A DNA stretch of 64,000 nt from contig CP032931.1 in NCBI GenBank assembly GCA_003666485.1, forward strand, positions 1,426,001-1,490,000, read 5' to 3'. The notes under the pieces were generated by a model. That model was not told the DNA's origin and made no database searches. It saw only the letters and a list, made by a program, of their open reading frames with translations. Each line of letters begins with the position of its first letter. Within the stretch, counting starts at the first letter, position 1. Origin of the DNA: Levilactobacillus brevis (GTDB taxonomy: Bacteria; Bacillota; Bacilli; Lactobacillales; Lactobacillaceae). Position numbers and translations under genes: made by a program. Of this stretch, positions 8,804-18,477 are shown one piece after another.

Positions 8804-10180
8804 GTGAATAGCAAAGTAGCAAGTGCCATCAAGGCTGATGCCAAAGTTCCATTTCACAGAATGCTTGCGTTTGCCAGTACCGATGCCGCGGGGAACCTGC
8901 TGTACACCACGGTCACGACCTTCATCTTGTATTACTACACGGATGTCTTCGGCCTGTCTGTAGCGGCTGCCGGGACCGTGTTACTGGCCGCTCGGATTCT
9001 CGATGCCTTTGATGCACCGGTGTGGGGCTTCATTATTGATCATACGCATACCCGTTGGGGGCAGAGTCGACCGTACTTCTTATGGATGGCCTTTCCGTTT
9101 GCCATATTCTTCGTATTAATGTTCATGAGCCCTAATTTGAGTGCAAACGGTAAGTTCTGGTGGGCTATGATTACCTACCTACTCTTCGGGATTTCCTACA
9201 CCGGGGTCGGGACACCAATTAGTTCAATTCTGCCTAACCTGAGTAATGACTCGGACGAGCGGATCAAGTTGAACAGTGTTCGGATGATTGGTGGGAACAT
9301 TGGGTTCCTGATCACCGCAACCTTTACGCTGAGCTTCGTGGCCTTCTTCGGTGGCGGCAATGAAGTCGCTGGTTGGCGGAACACTGCTATTGTCTTGGCC
9401 GTTGCCGGTTTTGCACTGTTGATGTTTGCCTTCTTTGATACTCGTGAAGTGAACACGGCTACTCAGAAGTCGATTCCAATCATGGACAGTATCCGGGCGG
9501 CTAAGAGCAATTGGCCTTGGTTCATCTTGGTCATTGCCTTCATCTTCTACTGGTTAGGCAACTCATCACGGACTTCCGTTTTGGTTTACTACACCCAGTA
9601 CAACCTAGGGGTCAAAGGGTTTGCGTCAATTCTGAACGCTTTAGTGATGTTCCAAATGGTCGGAATGGTTTTGATTCCGTTCATGGTCAAGAAATTTAGC
9701 AAGACCCACGTTTTAATGTTTGGCCTGTGCTTAGCGGCCTTCGGTCAAATCTTGATCTTCTTCACTGGTAAGTCCCTGATTGGTTTAGGGGTTGCCTGGA
9801 GTATTGCGTCTGTCGGAACAGGGATTTCCGTTTCCATGCCATTTGCCATGTTATCAGACACGGTCGATTACGGGGAATGGAAGAATGGTATCCGGGCCAG
9901 CGGTTTCTTAACGGCTATCGGGAGTTCATTCGCCATCAAGATGGGCTCTGGCTTAGGCGGTTGGGCACCTTCAATGATCATGGCCAACGCTGGTTACAAG
10001 GCCGGTGCAGCGCAGACGGCGGCTTCATTGGGCGCTATCAAATTCTGTATCAGCTTCTTACCAGCTATCTTCTTCGTCATTGGCGCAGCCATCATGATTT
10101 TCTATGCGCGCTATGAAAAGAAGGAAACGGGCATCCGAGCTGACCTCGCTGAAAAACGTGGCGAATTAGCTGAGGAGTAG
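8804..10180 (+). CDS. GPH-family sugar:cation symporter
   Basis: 458 residues, 12 predicted membrane segments. N-terminal signatures of the glycoside-pentoside-hexuronide family are visible: AFASTDAAGNLLYTT, then AARILDAFDAPVWGFIIDHTHTRWGQSRPYFLWMA with the typical cytoplasmic Asp/Arg motif. The gene starts with GTG at 8804 behind AAGGAGGAA. It precedes an AraC regulator and a large glycosidase-like protein, so it probably imports the oligosaccharide or glycoside that the latter cleaves. Substrate is inferred only from the arabinose context. Confidence 0.88.
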   Translation: MNSKVASAIKADAKVPFHRMLAFASTDAAGNLLYTTVTTFILYYYTDVFGLSVAAAGTVLLAARILDAFDAPVWGFIIDHTHTRWGQSRPYFLWMAFPFAIFFVLMFMSPNLSANGKFWWAMITYLLFGISYTGVGTPISSILPNLSNDSDERIKLNSVRMIGGNIGFLITATFTLSFVAFFGGGNEVAGWRNTAIVLAVAGFALLMFAFFDTREVNTATQKSIPIMDSIRAAKSNWPWFILVIAFIFYWLGNSSRTSVLVYYTQYNLGVKGFASILNALVMFQMVGMVLIPFMVKKFSKTHVLMFGLCLAAFGQILIFFTGKSLIGLGVAWSIASVGTGISVSMPFAMLSDTVDYGEWKNGIRASGFLTAIGSSFAIKMGSGLGGWAPSMIMANAGYKAGAAQTAASLGAIKFCISFLPAIFFVIGAAIMIFYARYEKKETGIRADLAEKRGELAEE

Positions 10181-10208
10181 CCGTTCGCTTAATTAGATAA
10201 ATGACATC

Positions 10209-10238
10209 GGGAGGGCTGGCAGGTGTGTCAGTCCTTCC
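10209..10238 (+). terminator. Weak hairpin after the GPH gene
   Basis: Imperfect stem GGGAGGGCTG / CAGTCCTTCC without a T-run. It may attenuate or mark an mRNA processing point between the symporter and the AraC gene. Confidence 0.35.
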
Positions 10239-10313
10239 GTAGTCTGAAGTCAGTACTGCTGTTAAATCAGGATAACTAGTTGACTGGCAGTTAATATCGC
10301 AGGAGGTGATTGG

Positions 10314-11210
10314 ATGGCACAACCGGCTTACATTTCTATTTCATGTCTACCGTTACCCACGTTCATTGAAGGGGGCTACGCGACTTTTCGTGCCGGTGAT
10401 CATCACCCCAATCGGAATAATCTGCAATTTTTTATTCTGATGATCATGGTGAAAGGAAAACTGTTTATTTCAGAAGATGATCATGACTATACTGTTAAAC
10501 CGGGTGAAATGTTTGTTCTGCTACCCATGCATCACCACTACTCCTGGCATGCGATTACTGAAGATACGGGGTATTACTGGCTACACTTTTACGTATCAGG
10601 TCACTGGCAACAGCAACCCACCTTGGTGCCGATGCGTTCGGCCATTAAGGTTCCCACACTGCACCACTATACGCCGACGGAAACACTGTATTTGGCGAAA
10701 CACACGCAGCTACAACACCAGGACCGCTTGATTCAGATGACCAAGCAGATTTTCAAGAATAGCTCGGCCACCGAAGAGTATGGTTTCTGGCAGGCCCAAC
10801 AGTTGTTTATTGACGTCTTGCAGGAGGTACAAGTCCAGTCGCAGGAGGATTCTGCGATGGTTCGGCTTTCTGGTGCGATTCAGCGGTACTTACGGGACCA
10901 CTTTAACGAAAAAATTACCAACACCACGCTGAGTCAGGCTTTTCACTTTCATCCGAATTACTTGATTCGGACCTTGAAGGCCACCACGGGATTGACGCCG
11001 ACGGAATTTTTACGGCAGTATCGCATGGAAGAGGCCAGCAAACGCCTGCTTAACACCAATATGCTCGAAACAGAGATTGCTGAAGCGATTGGGTTTCAAA
11101 ATATTTATTACTTTTCGACAGTCTTCAAACAATACACGGGCTTGTCACCCAGCCAATATCGTCAGGCCAACACCCGACGAATCAAAACGGACAAGGAGGG
11201 GCAAAAATAA
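10314..11210 (+). CDS. AraC-family transcriptional activator
   Basis: 298 residues. The N-terminal about 100 residues form a cupin-like sugar-binding domain (PGEMFVLLPMHHHYSWHAI). The last about 95 residues carry two HTHs, with the signatures NTTLSQAFHFHPNYLIRTLK and EIAEAIGFQNIYYFSTVFKQ. It probably activates the GPH symporter and its own operon on binding a sugar. RBS AGGAGGTGA is 6 bp before the ATG. Its stop codon overlaps the start of the next gene by one base (TAATG), so the two are translationally coupled. Confidence 0.9.
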   Translation: MAQPAYISISCLPLPTFIEGGYATFRAGDHHPNRNNLQFFILMIMVKGKLFISEDDHDYTVKPGEMFVLLPMHHHYSWHAITEDTGYYWLHFYVSGHWQQQPTLVPMRSAIKVPTLHHYTPTETLYLAKHTQLQHQDRLIQMTKQIFKNSSATEEYGFWQAQQLFIDVLQEVQVQSQEDSAMVRLSGAIQRYLRDHFNEKITNTTLSQAFHFHPNYLIRTLKATTGLTPTEFLRQYRMEEASKRLLNTNMLETEIAEAIGFQNIYYFSTVFKQYTGLSPSQYRQANTRRIKTDKEGQK

Positions 11211-13585
11211 TGGAATCAACGCAATTTAAGCTCGCGGTCAACTCACGAGGGGCCGTTATCAGCCTGCAAAATCAGCAAGACGCCCATCACATGAACTGGG
11301 TCGTGGATCCCGCTTACCTCGAACAGGTCGGTTATCAGGACACGGATAAATTATTCGGTGAATTTAGCCTGACCGTGGGGGATCACAGTTACGTCAGCAG
11401 TGACGTTACCCCTCAGGTAACACAAACCGCTGACCAAATTACAGTCGCGTACCCGATTGCCGACTTAACGGTTACAGAAACATATCGTTTAACAGGCAAA
11501 CAGGTTCAATGGCAAATTAGGGTCCAAAACCCAACGACCACGACGGTCACGCTGAATCATTTTGGCGTATGGGCTTCCTTGGCTTACGTGATGTTCCGCG
11601 ACAAAAATGTTTATCGTAACATGTCAGATTCCGCGGCGGTTTTCCCTAGTATCTCCGCCAACTTTACCAAACTGGCAGGGGTCCGGCGCGACAACCAAGG
11701 TCCCAATCTAGGCCTTTTCCAAACCAACGGCGTGACGCAATCTGTTGGGACCTATAACGAGTGGACCAACCGGTTCTTTGAAAATGTTTCTCCGTCACTG
11801 GATGGCTTGTTATTCCATCAATTGGAACTGGCCGGTGGTTACCAGCCGGGGGCGGCCCCAGCGAATGACTGGATCTATCCGCACGACGCCGTCACGATTG
11901 GCGGCAATGATCAGGTGACTTGGGATTTTGTTTTAGAACCGTTCACCAACCAGGCTGACTTTCAACGCGTTGCCGCTGCCAATGGGCATCCGGTCGTCCA
12001 CTACGATCCGCTATTGACGATTGGTCAAGCTACTGCTATTAGCATCGATCTTCCAGCGGGCAGTCAACTCCAACGCTTGACGCTGGAATATCAATCAGCC
12101 GGGCAACACCACCGTGATGACGTGACGGCCGACTATCAAGATGGCGTGCTCCGGACCGCCGTCAAGGGTAGTGGGGAACACTGCTTGCGAATTACGTTGG
12201 CGGATGGACGCCAAGACTTGGTGGTCTTCAACGTCATGGCCGCCGTGCGTGACCTGATTGAAACACGGGTAGACTGGTTGACGACTCACGCATTTAACGG
12301 CAAAACCCAACAGCCTTACGATGCGTTCACGCCCATTTCCAATCAGGGGGAATCACTGGGGAAACTCAGCTTGATTTTGCAAACGAATCTCTTGCACCAA
12401 ACCGCCAAGACGGCCGACCAAGTGCAAAAAGTTGAGGCCAGTGCGGTCAATTACGTGAAGCAAAAATGGTTCACGGACGGTGACTTCCTCAAGCCTGTCA
12501 ACTTGTACGGCGACTTTTACCGGGACATGGATTTTGAATATATTGGCCACGTTTACTACCTGCTGGCGCAATTCGATCAGGCAACGCTACAGTTGCATTC
12601 ACCAGCGACCTACTTGAAGTGGGCGGCCCAAGTCTTTAATTTGCGGGTCAATGCTGACTTACACACCTCGCAACGGGGGAAGGAAGAAGCACACACGCTG
12701 GGGGTCTACTTCCTGTACATCAATGATTTATTGGCCGCTCTCAAGGCGCAGGGACTAACGGCAGAGTACGAACAGATCAAACAATGCTGGGAAGATGCCA
12801 CGGCTCGCGTGGCTGCCCACAGCAGTGAGTACCAAGCGGCCATCACCGAGCACTTCTATGACAATGCCGGCTTTGGTCCGGCCACAGGCGCCTTAGCCAA
12901 TGCCGGGTACGTTGATCAAGCTCGCTTGTACGCGGAGCTCCTGAAGGCCAACATTGGCTACAGCAATGATTTTCGTAGCCAAGCGCCGGATCGCTGGTGG
13001 GAAGCGCAATCCTACATGATCCATTCGCTATGGGGAGGAATCACCGCCGCATCTGCACTGGATGCCTATGAAGTCTTGGATGACAACGACCTCTTATTGG
13101 CAGCTTATCGGGCCTTTGTCGGCGTCCTCTACATGTATGACAGCCATGCCACGACACCAACCAATCAATTGGCGCCAGGTGAAGCGGCCTCAACTTACAG
13201 CATCGCGGGGCCTAACTTGAACCGGCCGGACCTGTCGCGCAACCGTTTTGGTCAATCGACCTTTGCCCAGGATGGCGGCATTTACACACGGCTATTCCCA
13301 GATGGGGATACCGGGCAAGCTGATTGGGATATGGGCGAAGAGCTAGCAGCGTACCTCACCGGCTTTGGCCAGAGTGCCTACCTGTACGAAACGCCGGCGG
13401 GTGACTTAGCCGTCGTTAACGGGCACTTGGAACAGCTCTCTGAGACGCAGTACCGGGTCACCAACAATGCCCCGTACCCGCACGCATTTAAGTTCATCCA
13501 TCGGCAAGAGGTACTGGTCACGTCAGCGACACAGGTGATTTATGACACAAGTAAAGGATTCTTACCACTATCGGTAGCCGAATAG
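11210..13585 (+). CDS. Large uncharacterised protein, probable six-hairpin glycosidase-like enzyme
   Basis: 791 residues, no signal peptide or membrane segment. The first about 260 residues look like a beta-sandwich of the kind preceding alpha/alpha-barrel glycosidases (repeated Thr/Val strands, LNHFGVWASLAYVMFRD). From about residue 350 to 690 helical hairpins rich in Trp and Tyr are seen (RWWEAQSYMIHSLWGGITAASAL, QDGGIYTRLFPDG), typical of a six-hairpin fold. I do not recognise the family with confidence; a DUF5695-like glycosidase is one possibility. Coupling to an AraC gene and proximity to a GPH symporter suggest it cleaves an arabinose-containing or similar oligosaccharide in the cytoplasm. 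Catalytic residues cannot be assigned. Confidence 0.6.
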   Translation: MESTQFKLAVNSRGAVISLQNQQDAHHMNWVVDPAYLEQVGYQDTDKLFGEFSLTVGDHSYVSSDVTPQVTQTADQITVAYPIADLTVTETYRLTGKQVQWQIRVQNPTTTTVTLNHFGVWASLAYVMFRDKNVYRNMSDSAAVFPSISANFTKLAGVRRDNQGPNLGLFQTNGVTQSVGTYNEWTNRFFENVSPSLDGLLFHQLELAGGYQPGAAPANDWIYPHDAVTIGGNDQVTWDFVLEPFTNQADFQRVAAANGHPVVHYDPLLTIGQATAISIDLPAGSQLQRLTLEYQSAGQHHRDDVTADYQDGVLRTAVKGSGEHCLRITLADGRQDLVVFNVMAAVRDLIETRVDWLTTHAFNGKTQQPYDAFTPISNQGESLGKLSLILQTNLLHQTAKTADQVQKVEASAVNYVKQKWFTDGDFLKPVNLYGDFYRDMDFEYIGHVYYLLAQFDQATLQLHSPATYLKWAAQVFNLRVNADLHTSQRGKEEAHTLGVYFLYINDLLAALKAQGLTAEYEQIKQCWEDATARVAAHSSEYQAAITEHFYDNAGFGPATGALANAGYVDQARLYAELLKANIGYSNDFRSQAPDRWWEAQSYMIHSLWGGITAASALDAYEVLDDNDLLLAAYRAFVGVLYMYDSHATTPTNQLAPGEAASTYSIAGPNLNRPDLSRNRFGQSTFAQDGGIYTRLFPDGDTGQADWDMGEELAAYLTGFGQSAYLYETPAGDLAVVNGHLEQLSETQYRVTNNAPYPHAFKFIHRQEVLVTSATQVIYDTSKGFLPLSVAE

Positions 13586-13595
13586 AATACACACC

Positions 13596-13629
13596 AACGG
13601 GGAAGGTCTGAAGAGACCCGCCCCGTTTT
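13596..13629 (+). terminator. Terminator of the GPH-AraC-glycosidase operon
   Basis: Stem AACGGGG / CCCCGTT, with an inner GGTCT / AGACC extension, followed by TTTT. Confidence 0.85.
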
Positions 13630-13668
13630 GTGCTAGCGTCAAGTGAGAACGGTTGCACAAAACAGAGA

Positions 13669-13685
13669 TTGATTTATCCGGATAA
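13669..13685. promoter_or_regulatory. Palindromic operator candidate shared with the sugar symporter
   Basis: TTGATTTATCCGGATAA occurs here, upstream of araB, and again at 19477-19493 upstream of the sugar symporter. Its core TTATCCGGATAA is a perfect palindrome. A shared regulator is likely, but which one is unknown. Confidence 0.55.
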
Positions 13686-13841
13686 CCAGGCAATAACCGC
13701 TTACTTGGGCAATTGGAGGTGGGGACGTTCAGACTGTTTCAGTGAACACCCTTCCTCTTAATAACCAACAAAACGGCTGCGCCCAAAGAGCCAACGCAAT
13801 GAAAACTGTGTGGGAAGCAGTCAGCAAGTCAAAAATCGAAT

Positions 13842-13857
13842 AATACGGACAAATATT
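13842..13857 (-). promoter_or_regulatory. AraR operator candidate 1
   Basis: Read on the minus strand, AATATTTGTCCGTATT resembles AraR operators (ATTTGTNCGTA core). It lies 10 bp upstream of the araB -35 box. Confidence 0.65.
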
Positions 13858-13866
13858 AAAAGCTAC

Positions 13867-13895
13867 TTGATTTGTACGAATAAAAATTGTACAAT
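13867..13895 (+). promoter_or_regulatory. araBDA promoter with overlapping AraR operator 2
   Basis: TTGATT (13867-13872), 17-bp spacer, TACAAT (13890-13895). A second AraR-like site, ATTTGTACGAATAAA at 13870-13884, sits on the spacer. Two operators 28 bp apart match the cooperative AraR repression known from Bacillus. Confidence 0.7.
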
Positions 13896-13957
13896 TCTAG
13901 TGTTGAGTCATAAGTTATAGAGATTAATTAGCCGACAGAGCTATGGAGGTTTATCGC

Positions 13958-15562
13958 ATGAGTGCGGATAAGATTATTCAGGATGTTGAAAGCGGTAACA
14001 TCTCGTTGGGAATCGAATTAGGTTCCACGCGGATCAAAGCCGTCTTAGTAACGCCCGACTTTAAAACGATTGCTTCCGGCAGTTACGTTTGGGAAAACGA
14101 ATTGAAGAAGGGCATTTGGACGTATAGTTTAGACAACGTCTGGGCCGGGATTCAAGCCAGTTACCAAGCCATGGCCGCGGAAGTTAAAGATAAATATGGC
14201 GTGGCCCTGACCAAGATCGGTTCGATCGGTGTCAGCGCCATGATGCACGGGTACATGGCTTTTGATGCCAACGACCACTTGCTGGTACCTTTCCGGACTT
14301 GGCGGAACAACATCACCGCCGAGGCGGCCGATACCTTGACGGATTTGTTTGATTTTAACATTCCGCAACGCTGGAGCATCGCCCACCTGTACCAAGCCAT
14401 CTTGAACCAAGAAGACCACGTCAAGGACGTCACGTTCTTCACGACGCTGGCCGGCTATGTTCACTGGCAATTGTCTGGCGAACGGGTCATCGGGATCGGC
14501 GACGCTTCCGGGATGTTCCCCATTGACAGTGCCACAAAAGATTACGATGAAAAGTTATTAGATCAGTTCCGCAACGTGAAATCGGTGCGGCAATACCACT
14601 GGGACATCAAGGACATCTTGCCTAAGGTGCTCTTAGCTGGGCAACCAGCCGGTAAGTTGACCACTGATGGGGCCAAATTGCTGGATCCCGCTGGCAACTT
14701 AACTGCTGGCAGTGTCATGGCGCCACCAGAAGGGGATGCCGGGACTGGGATGGTCGGCACCAACGCCGTCCGTGAACGGACCGGGAACATTTCCGCCGGG
14801 ACGTCCGCCTTCTCGATGGTGGTCTTGGACCAACCCATGAAGGCCGTTCACCGCGACATTGACTTGGTCACGACCCCAACTGGTTTACCAGTTGCCATGG
14901 TCCACACCAACAACTGTTCTTCAGACATCAACGCCTGGGTCAACCTATTTAAGGAATTTGCCCAAACGATTGGCGTTGACTTGAAGCCTGACGAACTGTA
15001 CGGTGCGCTCTTCAACAAGTCAACCGAAGGGGATGCCAACGCCGGGGGCCTGTTGAACTACAGCTACCTCTCTGGCGAAAACATCACCAAGATGACGGCT
15101 GGCCGGCCACTCTTTGTCCGGACGCCGAACAGCAACTTTACCTTGGCCAACTTCGTGAAGACGCAGTTGTACGCTGCGTTTGCCCCATTGAAGATTGGCA
15201 TGGACATCTTGGCTAACGAGGAACACATTCACTTGGATTCCTTGATTGCTCAAGGTGGGCTGTTCCGGACGCCTAAGGTCGGGCAACAGGTCTTGGCCGA
15301 TTCTCTGAACACACCGATCACCGTCACCAACAATGCCGGTGAGGGGGGTCCTTGGGGGATGGCGGTTCTGGGCTTTTACGTCACGGACGCAGATGCCAAC
15401 GAAACGCTCGAAGACTTCCTGGATCACAAGGTCTTCGCTGATCCTGAAAGCACCACGGTCGCACCTGACCCCGCTGGTGTGAAGGGGTCCAATGAATTTA
15501 TCGCCGGCTACAAGGCCGCCTTACCCGTTGAAGGCAAGGCTGTGGACTTACTGGCTGACTAA
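13958..15562 (+). CDS. araB: Ribulokinase
   Basis: 534 residues, FGGY carbohydrate kinase, phosphorylates L-ribulose to L-ribulose-5-phosphate. The N-terminal nucleotide-binding fold begins GIELGSTRIKAVLVTPD; the second domain contains GNISAGTSAFSMVV and NAGEGGPWGMAVL. I chose ATG 13958 because GGAGG lies 8 bp before it; the in-frame ATG 15 bp upstream overlaps that ribosome-binding site. It is first of the araB-araD-araA operon, the usual order in lactobacilli. The length suits the lactobacillar type, shorter than enterobacterial AraB. Confidence 0.93.
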   Translation: MSADKIIQDVESGNISLGIELGSTRIKAVLVTPDFKTIASGSYVWENELKKGIWTYSLDNVWAGIQASYQAMAAEVKDKYGVALTKIGSIGVSAMMHGYMAFDANDHLLVPFRTWRNNITAEAADTLTDLFDFNIPQRWSIAHLYQAILNQEDHVKDVTFFTTLAGYVHWQLSGERVIGIGDASGMFPIDSATKDYDEKLLDQFRNVKSVRQYHWDIKDILPKVLLAGQPAGKLTTDGAKLLDPAGNLTAGSVMAPPEGDAGTGMVGTNAVRERTGNISAGTSAFSMVVLDQPMKAVHRDIDLVTTPTGLPVAMVHTNNCSSDINAWVNLFKEFAQTIGVDLKPDELYGALFNKSTEGDANAGGLLNYSYLSGENITKMTAGRPLFVRTPNSNFTLANFVKTQLYAAFAPLKIGMDILANEEHIHLDSLIAQGGLFRTPKVGQQVLADSLNTPITVTNNAGEGGPWGMAVLGFYVTDADANETLEDFLDHKVFADPESTTVAPDPAGVKGSNEFIAGYKAALPVEGKAVDLLAD

Positions 15563-15580
15563 CGTTAAAGGAGAAATAGC

Positions 15581-16312
15581 ATGCTTGAAGATTTAAAACA
15601 AGAAGTTTACGAAGCTAACATGCGGTTACCGCAACTCGGCTTGGTCTCATTTACCTGGGGCAACGTCTCCGGTGTCGACCGGGAAAAAGGCTTGTACGTC
15701 ATCAAGCCTTCTGGTGTGCCTTACGATGAGCTGAAGGCTAGCGACATGGTTGTCGTCAACCTGGCTGACGGTAAGGTCGTTGAAGGGGACTTGAACCCAT
15801 CCAGCGATACGCCAACCCACACGTACCTGTACAATCATTTTCCAAATATCGGGGGCATCGTTCACACGCATTCCCCTTGGGCCGTTTCCTTTGCCGCAGC
15901 GAAGATGGATATCCCAGCCATGAACACCACCCACGCGGACACCTTCTACGGTGACGTGCCAGCGGCGGATGCCTTGACGAAGGAAGAAATCGAAGAAGAC
16001 TACGAAGGCAACACGGGTAAGACCATCGTCAAGACCTTCAACGAACGCGGTATCGACTACGAAGCCGTTCCCGCAGCGCTGGTCAGCCAACACGGTCCTT
16101 TCTCATGGGGCCCAACCCCGGACAAGGCCGTTTACAACGCCAAGGTGCTTGAAGTGGTTGCCGAAGAAGACTACCACACCCTGCAACTGACGCGGGCCAA
16201 CCGGGAATTACCACAATACCTGTTGGACAAGCACTACCTGCGTAAGCATGGCGCCAACGCTTACTATGGCCAAAACAACGCCAAGTCCAAGGAACACGCT
16301 GCTCGCGAGTAG
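15581..16312 (+). CDS. araD: L-ribulose-5-phosphate 4-epimerase
   Basis: 243 residues, class II aldolase/adducin fold. Converts L-ribulose-5-phosphate to D-xylulose-5-phosphate. Zinc-ligand histidines are in VHTHSPW (His95, His97), and the substrate-binding SFTWGNVSGVD motif is at the N-terminus. AAAGGAG precedes the ATG, 18 bp after araB. The product enters the phosphoketolase pathway of heterofermentative lactobacilli. Confidence 0.95.
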   Translation: MLEDLKQEVYEANMRLPQLGLVSFTWGNVSGVDREKGLYVIKPSGVPYDELKASDMVVVNLADGKVVEGDLNPSSDTPTHTYLYNHFPNIGGIVHTHSPWAVSFAAAKMDIPAMNTTHADTFYGDVPAADALTKEEIEEDYEGNTGKTIVKTFNERGIDYEAVPAALVSQHGPFSWGPTPDKAVYNAKVLEVVAEEDYHTLQLTRANRELPQYLLDKHYLRKHGANAYYGQNNAKSKEHAARE

Positions 16313-16366
16313 CTCATTTAACCCTGTTAAAAATTAAATTTAAAATCTCTCAAAGGAGTGTCACTT

Positions 16367-17791
16367 ATGTTATCAGTACCAGATTATGAATTTTGGTTCG
16401 TTACCGGTTCCCAACACCTTTATGGTGAAGAACAATTGAAGTCCGTTGCCAAGGATGCCCAAGACATCGCCGACAAGTTGAATGCCAGCGGCAAATTACC
16501 TTACAAGGTCGTCTTCAAGGACGTCATGACGACCGCTGAAAGCATCACCAACTTCATGAAGGAAGTTAACTACAACGATAAGGTTGCCGGGGTCATTACC
16601 TGGATGCACACCTTCTCCCCAGCCAAGAACTGGATCCGTGGGACGGAATTATTGCAAAAGCCACTGTTACACTTGGCTACCCAATACTTAAACAACATTC
16701 CTTACGCCGACATCGACTTTGATTACATGAACTTGAACCAAAGTGCTCATGGTGACCGCGAATATGCTTACATCAACGCCCGGTTACACAAAAACAACAA
16801 GATCGTTTACGGCTACTGGGGTGACGCTGACGTGCAAGAACAAATTGCCCGTTGGGAAGACGTGGCCGTTGCCTACAACGAAAGCTTCAAGGTGAAGGTT
16901 GCCCGCTTTGGCGATACCATGCGTAACGTGGCCGTCACTGAAGGCGACAAGGTTGAAGCTCAGATCAAGATGGGCTGGACCGTTGATTACTACGGTATTG
17001 GTGACCTGGTTCAAGAAATCAGCAAGGTCGCTGACGCCGATGTCGACAAGGAATACGCCGACCTCGAATCTCGTTACGAAATGGTTCAAGGCGACAACGA
17101 TGCTGACAAATACAAGCACTCCGTTCGCGTACAATTGAAGCAATACCTCGGGATCAAGAGTTTCTTGGAAAAGGGCGGTTACACGGCCTTTACCACCAAC
17201 TTTGAAGACCTTTGGGGGATGGAACAACTCCCTGGCTTAGCTGCCCAACTCTTAATTCGTGACGGCTACGGCTTCGGTGCTGAAGGTGACTGGAAGACCG
17301 CTGCCTTGGGTCGGGTCATGAAGATCATGTCCCACAACGACCGGACGGCCTTCATGGAAGACTACACGTTGGATCTGCGGAAGGGCCACGAAGCCATTCT
17401 CGGTTCTCACATGCTGGAAGTCGACCCATCCATCGCTTCCGACAAGCCACGGGTTGAAGTTCACCCATTGGATATCGGTGGCAAGGCTGACCCTGCTCGG
17501 TTGGTCTTCACTGGTTCTGAAGGCGACGCCATTGACGTCACTGTTGCGGACTTCCGTGACGGCTTCAAGATGATCAGCTACGCCGTTGACGCTAACAAGC
17601 CAGAAGCTGAAACGCCTAAGTTGCCAGTTGCTAAGCAACTCTGGACGCCAAAGGTTGGCTTGAAGACTGGTGCTTTGGAATGGATGAAGGCCGGTGGTGG
17701 TCACCACACCATGCTTTCCTTCTCCTTGACCGAAGAACAAATGGAAGACTACGCTACCATGGTTGGTATGACCAAGGCTTTCATCAAGTAA
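16367..17791 (+). CDS. araA: L-arabinose isomerase
   Basis: 474 residues, converts L-arabinose to L-ribulose. Starts [20 protein letters not shown], the standard AraA N-terminus. I chose ATG 16367 with AAAGGAG 8 bp upstream; a longer GTG start would overlap that site. The C-terminal part contains [15 protein letters not shown] and GGGHHTML, which carry metal-site residues of the family. Last gene of araBDA, followed by a very strong terminator. Confidence 0.96.
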   Translation: MLSVPDYEFWFVTGSQHLYGEEQLKSVAKDAQDIADKLNASGKLPYKVVFKDVMTTAESITNFMKEVNYNDKVAGVITWMHTFSPAKNWIRGTELLQKPLLHLATQYLNNIPYADIDFDYMNLNQSAHGDREYAYINARLHKNNKIVYGYWGDADVQEQIARWEDVAVAYNESFKVKVARFGDTMRNVAVTEGDKVEAQIKMGWTVDYYGIGDLVQEISKVADADVDKEYADLESRYEMVQGDNDADKYKHSVRVQLKQYLGIKSFLEKGGYTAFTTNFEDLWGMEQLPGLAAQLLIRDGYGFGAEGDWKTAALGRVMKIMSHNDRTAFMEDYTLDLRKGHEAILGSHMLEVDPSIASDKPRVEVHPLDIGGKADPARLVFTGSEGDAIDVTVADFRDGFKMISYAVDANKPEAETPKLPVAKQLWTPKVGLKTGALEWMKAGGGHHTMLSFSLTEEQMEDYATMVGMTKAFIK

Positions 17792-17804
17792 GCTTATGAA
17801 AATG

Positions 17805-17843
17805 AAGTGGCCGCTCGCCGGTATTTGGCGGGCGGCCGCTTTT
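17805..17843 (+). terminator. araBDA terminator
   Basis: 15-bp GC-rich stem AAGTGGCCGCTCGCC / GGCGGGCGGCCGCTT with G-T pairs, loop of 7, followed by TTTT. Confidence 0.92.
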
Positions 17844-17872
17844 CGATTTAAGCGGCTAGGATTGGTGTTGCT

Positions 17873-18061
17873 GGCCGCCTTGCCGTTCGCCAAATATGGG
17901 TTGGAACGCTGAGGGCGCCGGGCCGAGCCAAAAGGCGGTCTCGACCCTCAACTTGGAGCCGATAAACCGCGTCTCCAAGTTGTCAGTTTTCTAAGCGGCA
18001 AGACCCGCGCCACTAAGAAAACTCCCACAGCTGAACCCATATTTGGCGAACTATCGGCTAC
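17873..18061 (+). repeat. R1 structured repeat, copy a
   Basis: Starts GGCCGCC, ends CGGCTAC. The outer helix is an 18-bp perfect inverted repeat (GTTCGCCAAATATGGGTT at 17885-17902 with its complement at 18034-18051). Two inner arms follow: CAACTTGGAG / CTCCAAGTTG and TTTTCTAAG / CTAAGAAAA. Lies directly after the araA terminator; no coding potential. Confidence 0.85.
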
Positions 18062-18095
18062 GTTGGTGCTTAGTGGAAACCAGAGTGTGTGTGCT

Positions 18096-18273
18096 GGCCG
18101 CCTTACCGTTCGCCAAATTTGGACCGTGACGCTGTGGGAAGGACCGGTCGAAGCCAAAGGGCGGTCTTCAACCTCGCTTCGAGCCGAAAATCACGTCTCG
18201 AAGACGCCAGTTTCCAAGCAGTTCACTTGAAAACTCCCACGGCTGAGTCCAAATTTAGCTCACTCACGGCTAC
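18096..18273 (+). repeat. R1 structured repeat, copy b
   Basis: Same layout as copy a, 34 bp further on. The outer helix here is CAAATTTGGAC / GTCCAAATTT, different in sequence from copy a but still paired. Inner arm CTTCGAG / CTCGAAG. Followed about 100 bp later by an R2 fragment in inverse orientation. Confidence 0.82.
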
Positions 18274-18369
18274 GTGGCAGGACTATGCCACTACAGCGAT
18301 ATTCCTGTTAACTTTGTAGGTAATTTCTAACGTAACCGGAGATAGTCAGAGATGTAAATTACTATGACA

Positions 18370-18425
18370 ACAGTGTTAGCTGAGTATTTTTCTCGCAGCG
18401 TGGGACGTGTTTGGAGATTGACGGG
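18370..18425 (-). repeat. R2 repeat, decayed fragment
   Basis: GTGTTAGCTGAGT ... CGCAGCGTGGGACG ... GGAGA matches the middle of the R2 copy at 24246-24427 in the same strand orientation. Only this piece is left. Its distance and orientation relative to R1-b fit the R1-R2 pair arrangement. Confidence 0.55.
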
Positions 18426-18477
18426 TAAGTTTATTCAGATAACCCATATTAGGTAATGCTGCCATTCCGCACCCATG

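Noticed and set aside
17252-17893. 213-residue minus-strand open frame over araA
   Set aside because: Antisense shadow of a GC-rich conserved gene; no ribosome-binding site or protein features.
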